A stretch of 30,712 nucleotides of DNA from a virus: the IMG/VR virus record IMGVR_UViG_3300025889_000607, positions 1 to 30,712 of that record, one strand, 5' to 3'. Below, in pieces: positions 30,251 through 30,712 of the stretch (its first letter is position 1; every line of letters starts with the position of its first letter). Position numbers and translations under genes: made by a program. Below the pieces are notes generated by a model. That model was not told the DNA's origin. It did no database searches and saw nothing but the letters and a program-made list of their open reading frames with translations.

Positions 30251-30712
30251 ATGCAGTCAGCTTGCCCACGTTGTAGATCAATAGGCCATGATAGAACTGG
30301 GGACAATTTAGCACACTATCCTGATGGATTATATTGTTTTAAATGTGGATATAGTAGTAGTTATAATATAATAAAAAAATTAAATACACCAGGTAATATT
30401 ATATTACCAAAAGTTATATTACCTGAGTGTGATTTAGAATATCCTAATACTGTTTTAAATTGGGTATCTAAATATCAATTAGATAAAACTGATTTGTTAA
30501 AAAATAATATTTTATATAGTAAATTTGGTTGTGTATTATATCAAAAAGGGAGAGCAACAGATTTGTTAATTTTCCCTTTTTGGGAGGGGGAAAAGCTTGT
30601 TGGATGGCAAGCTAGATATTTCGGTTCAAATTCAACGATACCAAAATGGATAGCAAAAGGACAACTAAGTAAAGTACAATATATATTTTATGATGGTGTT
30701 AGGGTCGGTCAT
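30251..30712 (+). CDS. T7-type primase, copy 2 (3' truncated by window edge)
   Basis: ATG at 30251, five bases after the clamp-like gene. The visible 154 residues contain the zinc ribbon C5-x2-C8 ... C29-x2-C32 with GHDRTGDNLAHYPDGLYCFK, then LLIFPFWEGEKLVGWQARYF and TIPKWIAKGQLSKVQYIFYD, which align with copy 1 at 27282 (same order, similar spacing). The TOPRIM acids lie beyond the window. Codon use is strongly A/T-rich, in contrast to copy 1. This may be the phage's native primase, perhaps fused to helicase as in T7 gp4, which cannot be judged here. Confidence 0.8.
   Translation, partial: MQSACPRCRSIGHDRTGDNLAHYPDGLYCFKCGYSSSYNIIKKLNTPGNIILPKVILPECDLEYPNTVLNWVSKYQLDKTDLLKNNILYSKFGCVLYQKGRATDLLIFPFWEGEKLVGWQARYFGSNSTIPKWIAKGQLSKVQYIFYDGVRVGH

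Noticed and set aside
1-30712. Window might be a complete circular genome, since it starts GTCAT and ends GGTCGGTCAT; joining over GTCAT would even keep an open frame from primase into ThyX
   Set aside because: A five-base match is readily due to chance, the result would fuse a truncated primase to a ThyX fragment, and polymerase and helicase genes would be missing. I treat both ends as truncated genes.

Overview
The window is an AT-rich segment of a tailed-phage genome with T7-like (podovirus) architecture. Evidence is a large terminase, portal, scaffold, HK97-fold-type capsid, tail-tube adaptor and nozzle-type proteins, a GNAT-like and a gp14-like virion protein, and two very large internal virion proteins, one carrying a lytic transglycosylase domain. 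An endolysin with a signal-anchor N-terminus points to a Gram-negative host. No rRNA, tRNA, integrase or CRISPR was seen. Both window ends cut through genes of the plus-strand early/replication region, so this is probably an incomplete or arbitrarily opened genome; DNA polymerase, helicase and any phage RNA polymerase are not in view.

Layout. (1) 1-753, plus strand: end of a nucleotide/DNA metabolism operon (ThyX C-terminus, DUF3310, SSB, a tiny membrane ORF), closed by a hairpin terminator at about 782-813. (2) 868-24890, minus strand: one long, tightly overlapping late operon, read from high to low coordinates: small terminase, three structural or tail-associated genes, HNH protein, SAR endolysin, putative holin, a small basic protein, large terminase, portal, scaffold, capsid, decoration protein, a Tphi-like hairpin terminator, two more small virion proteins, three paralogous tail adaptor genes, two small genes, a two-gene tail nozzle, GNAT-like and gp14-like proteins, and the internal ejection proteins. 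(3) 24891-25923: about 1 kb of extremely AT-rich non-coding DNA between divergent operons. It carries a family of covarying inverted repeats, two perfect DnaA boxes in tandem, isolated palindromes, a G-tract cluster and a good sigma70-type promoter; it looks like a replication origin plus control region. (4) 25924-30712, plus strand: the early operon, consisting of many tiny ORFs, two divergent primase-like genes, a 40-hexapeptide beta-helix protein with a decayed relative, and a sliding-clamp-like protein.

The most unusual points are: a candidate DnaA-dependent origin flanked by covarying hairpins in a T7-like phage; duplicated early modules (primase, two small ORF families and the beta-helix protein each occur twice, with the first module less AT-rich in codon use); triplication of the tail adaptor gene; and a tail nozzle that appears split into two genes around an inserted propeller-like domain of about 390 residues. 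Late-gene calls come from recognising family sequence patterns and gene order by eye; no database search was possible.
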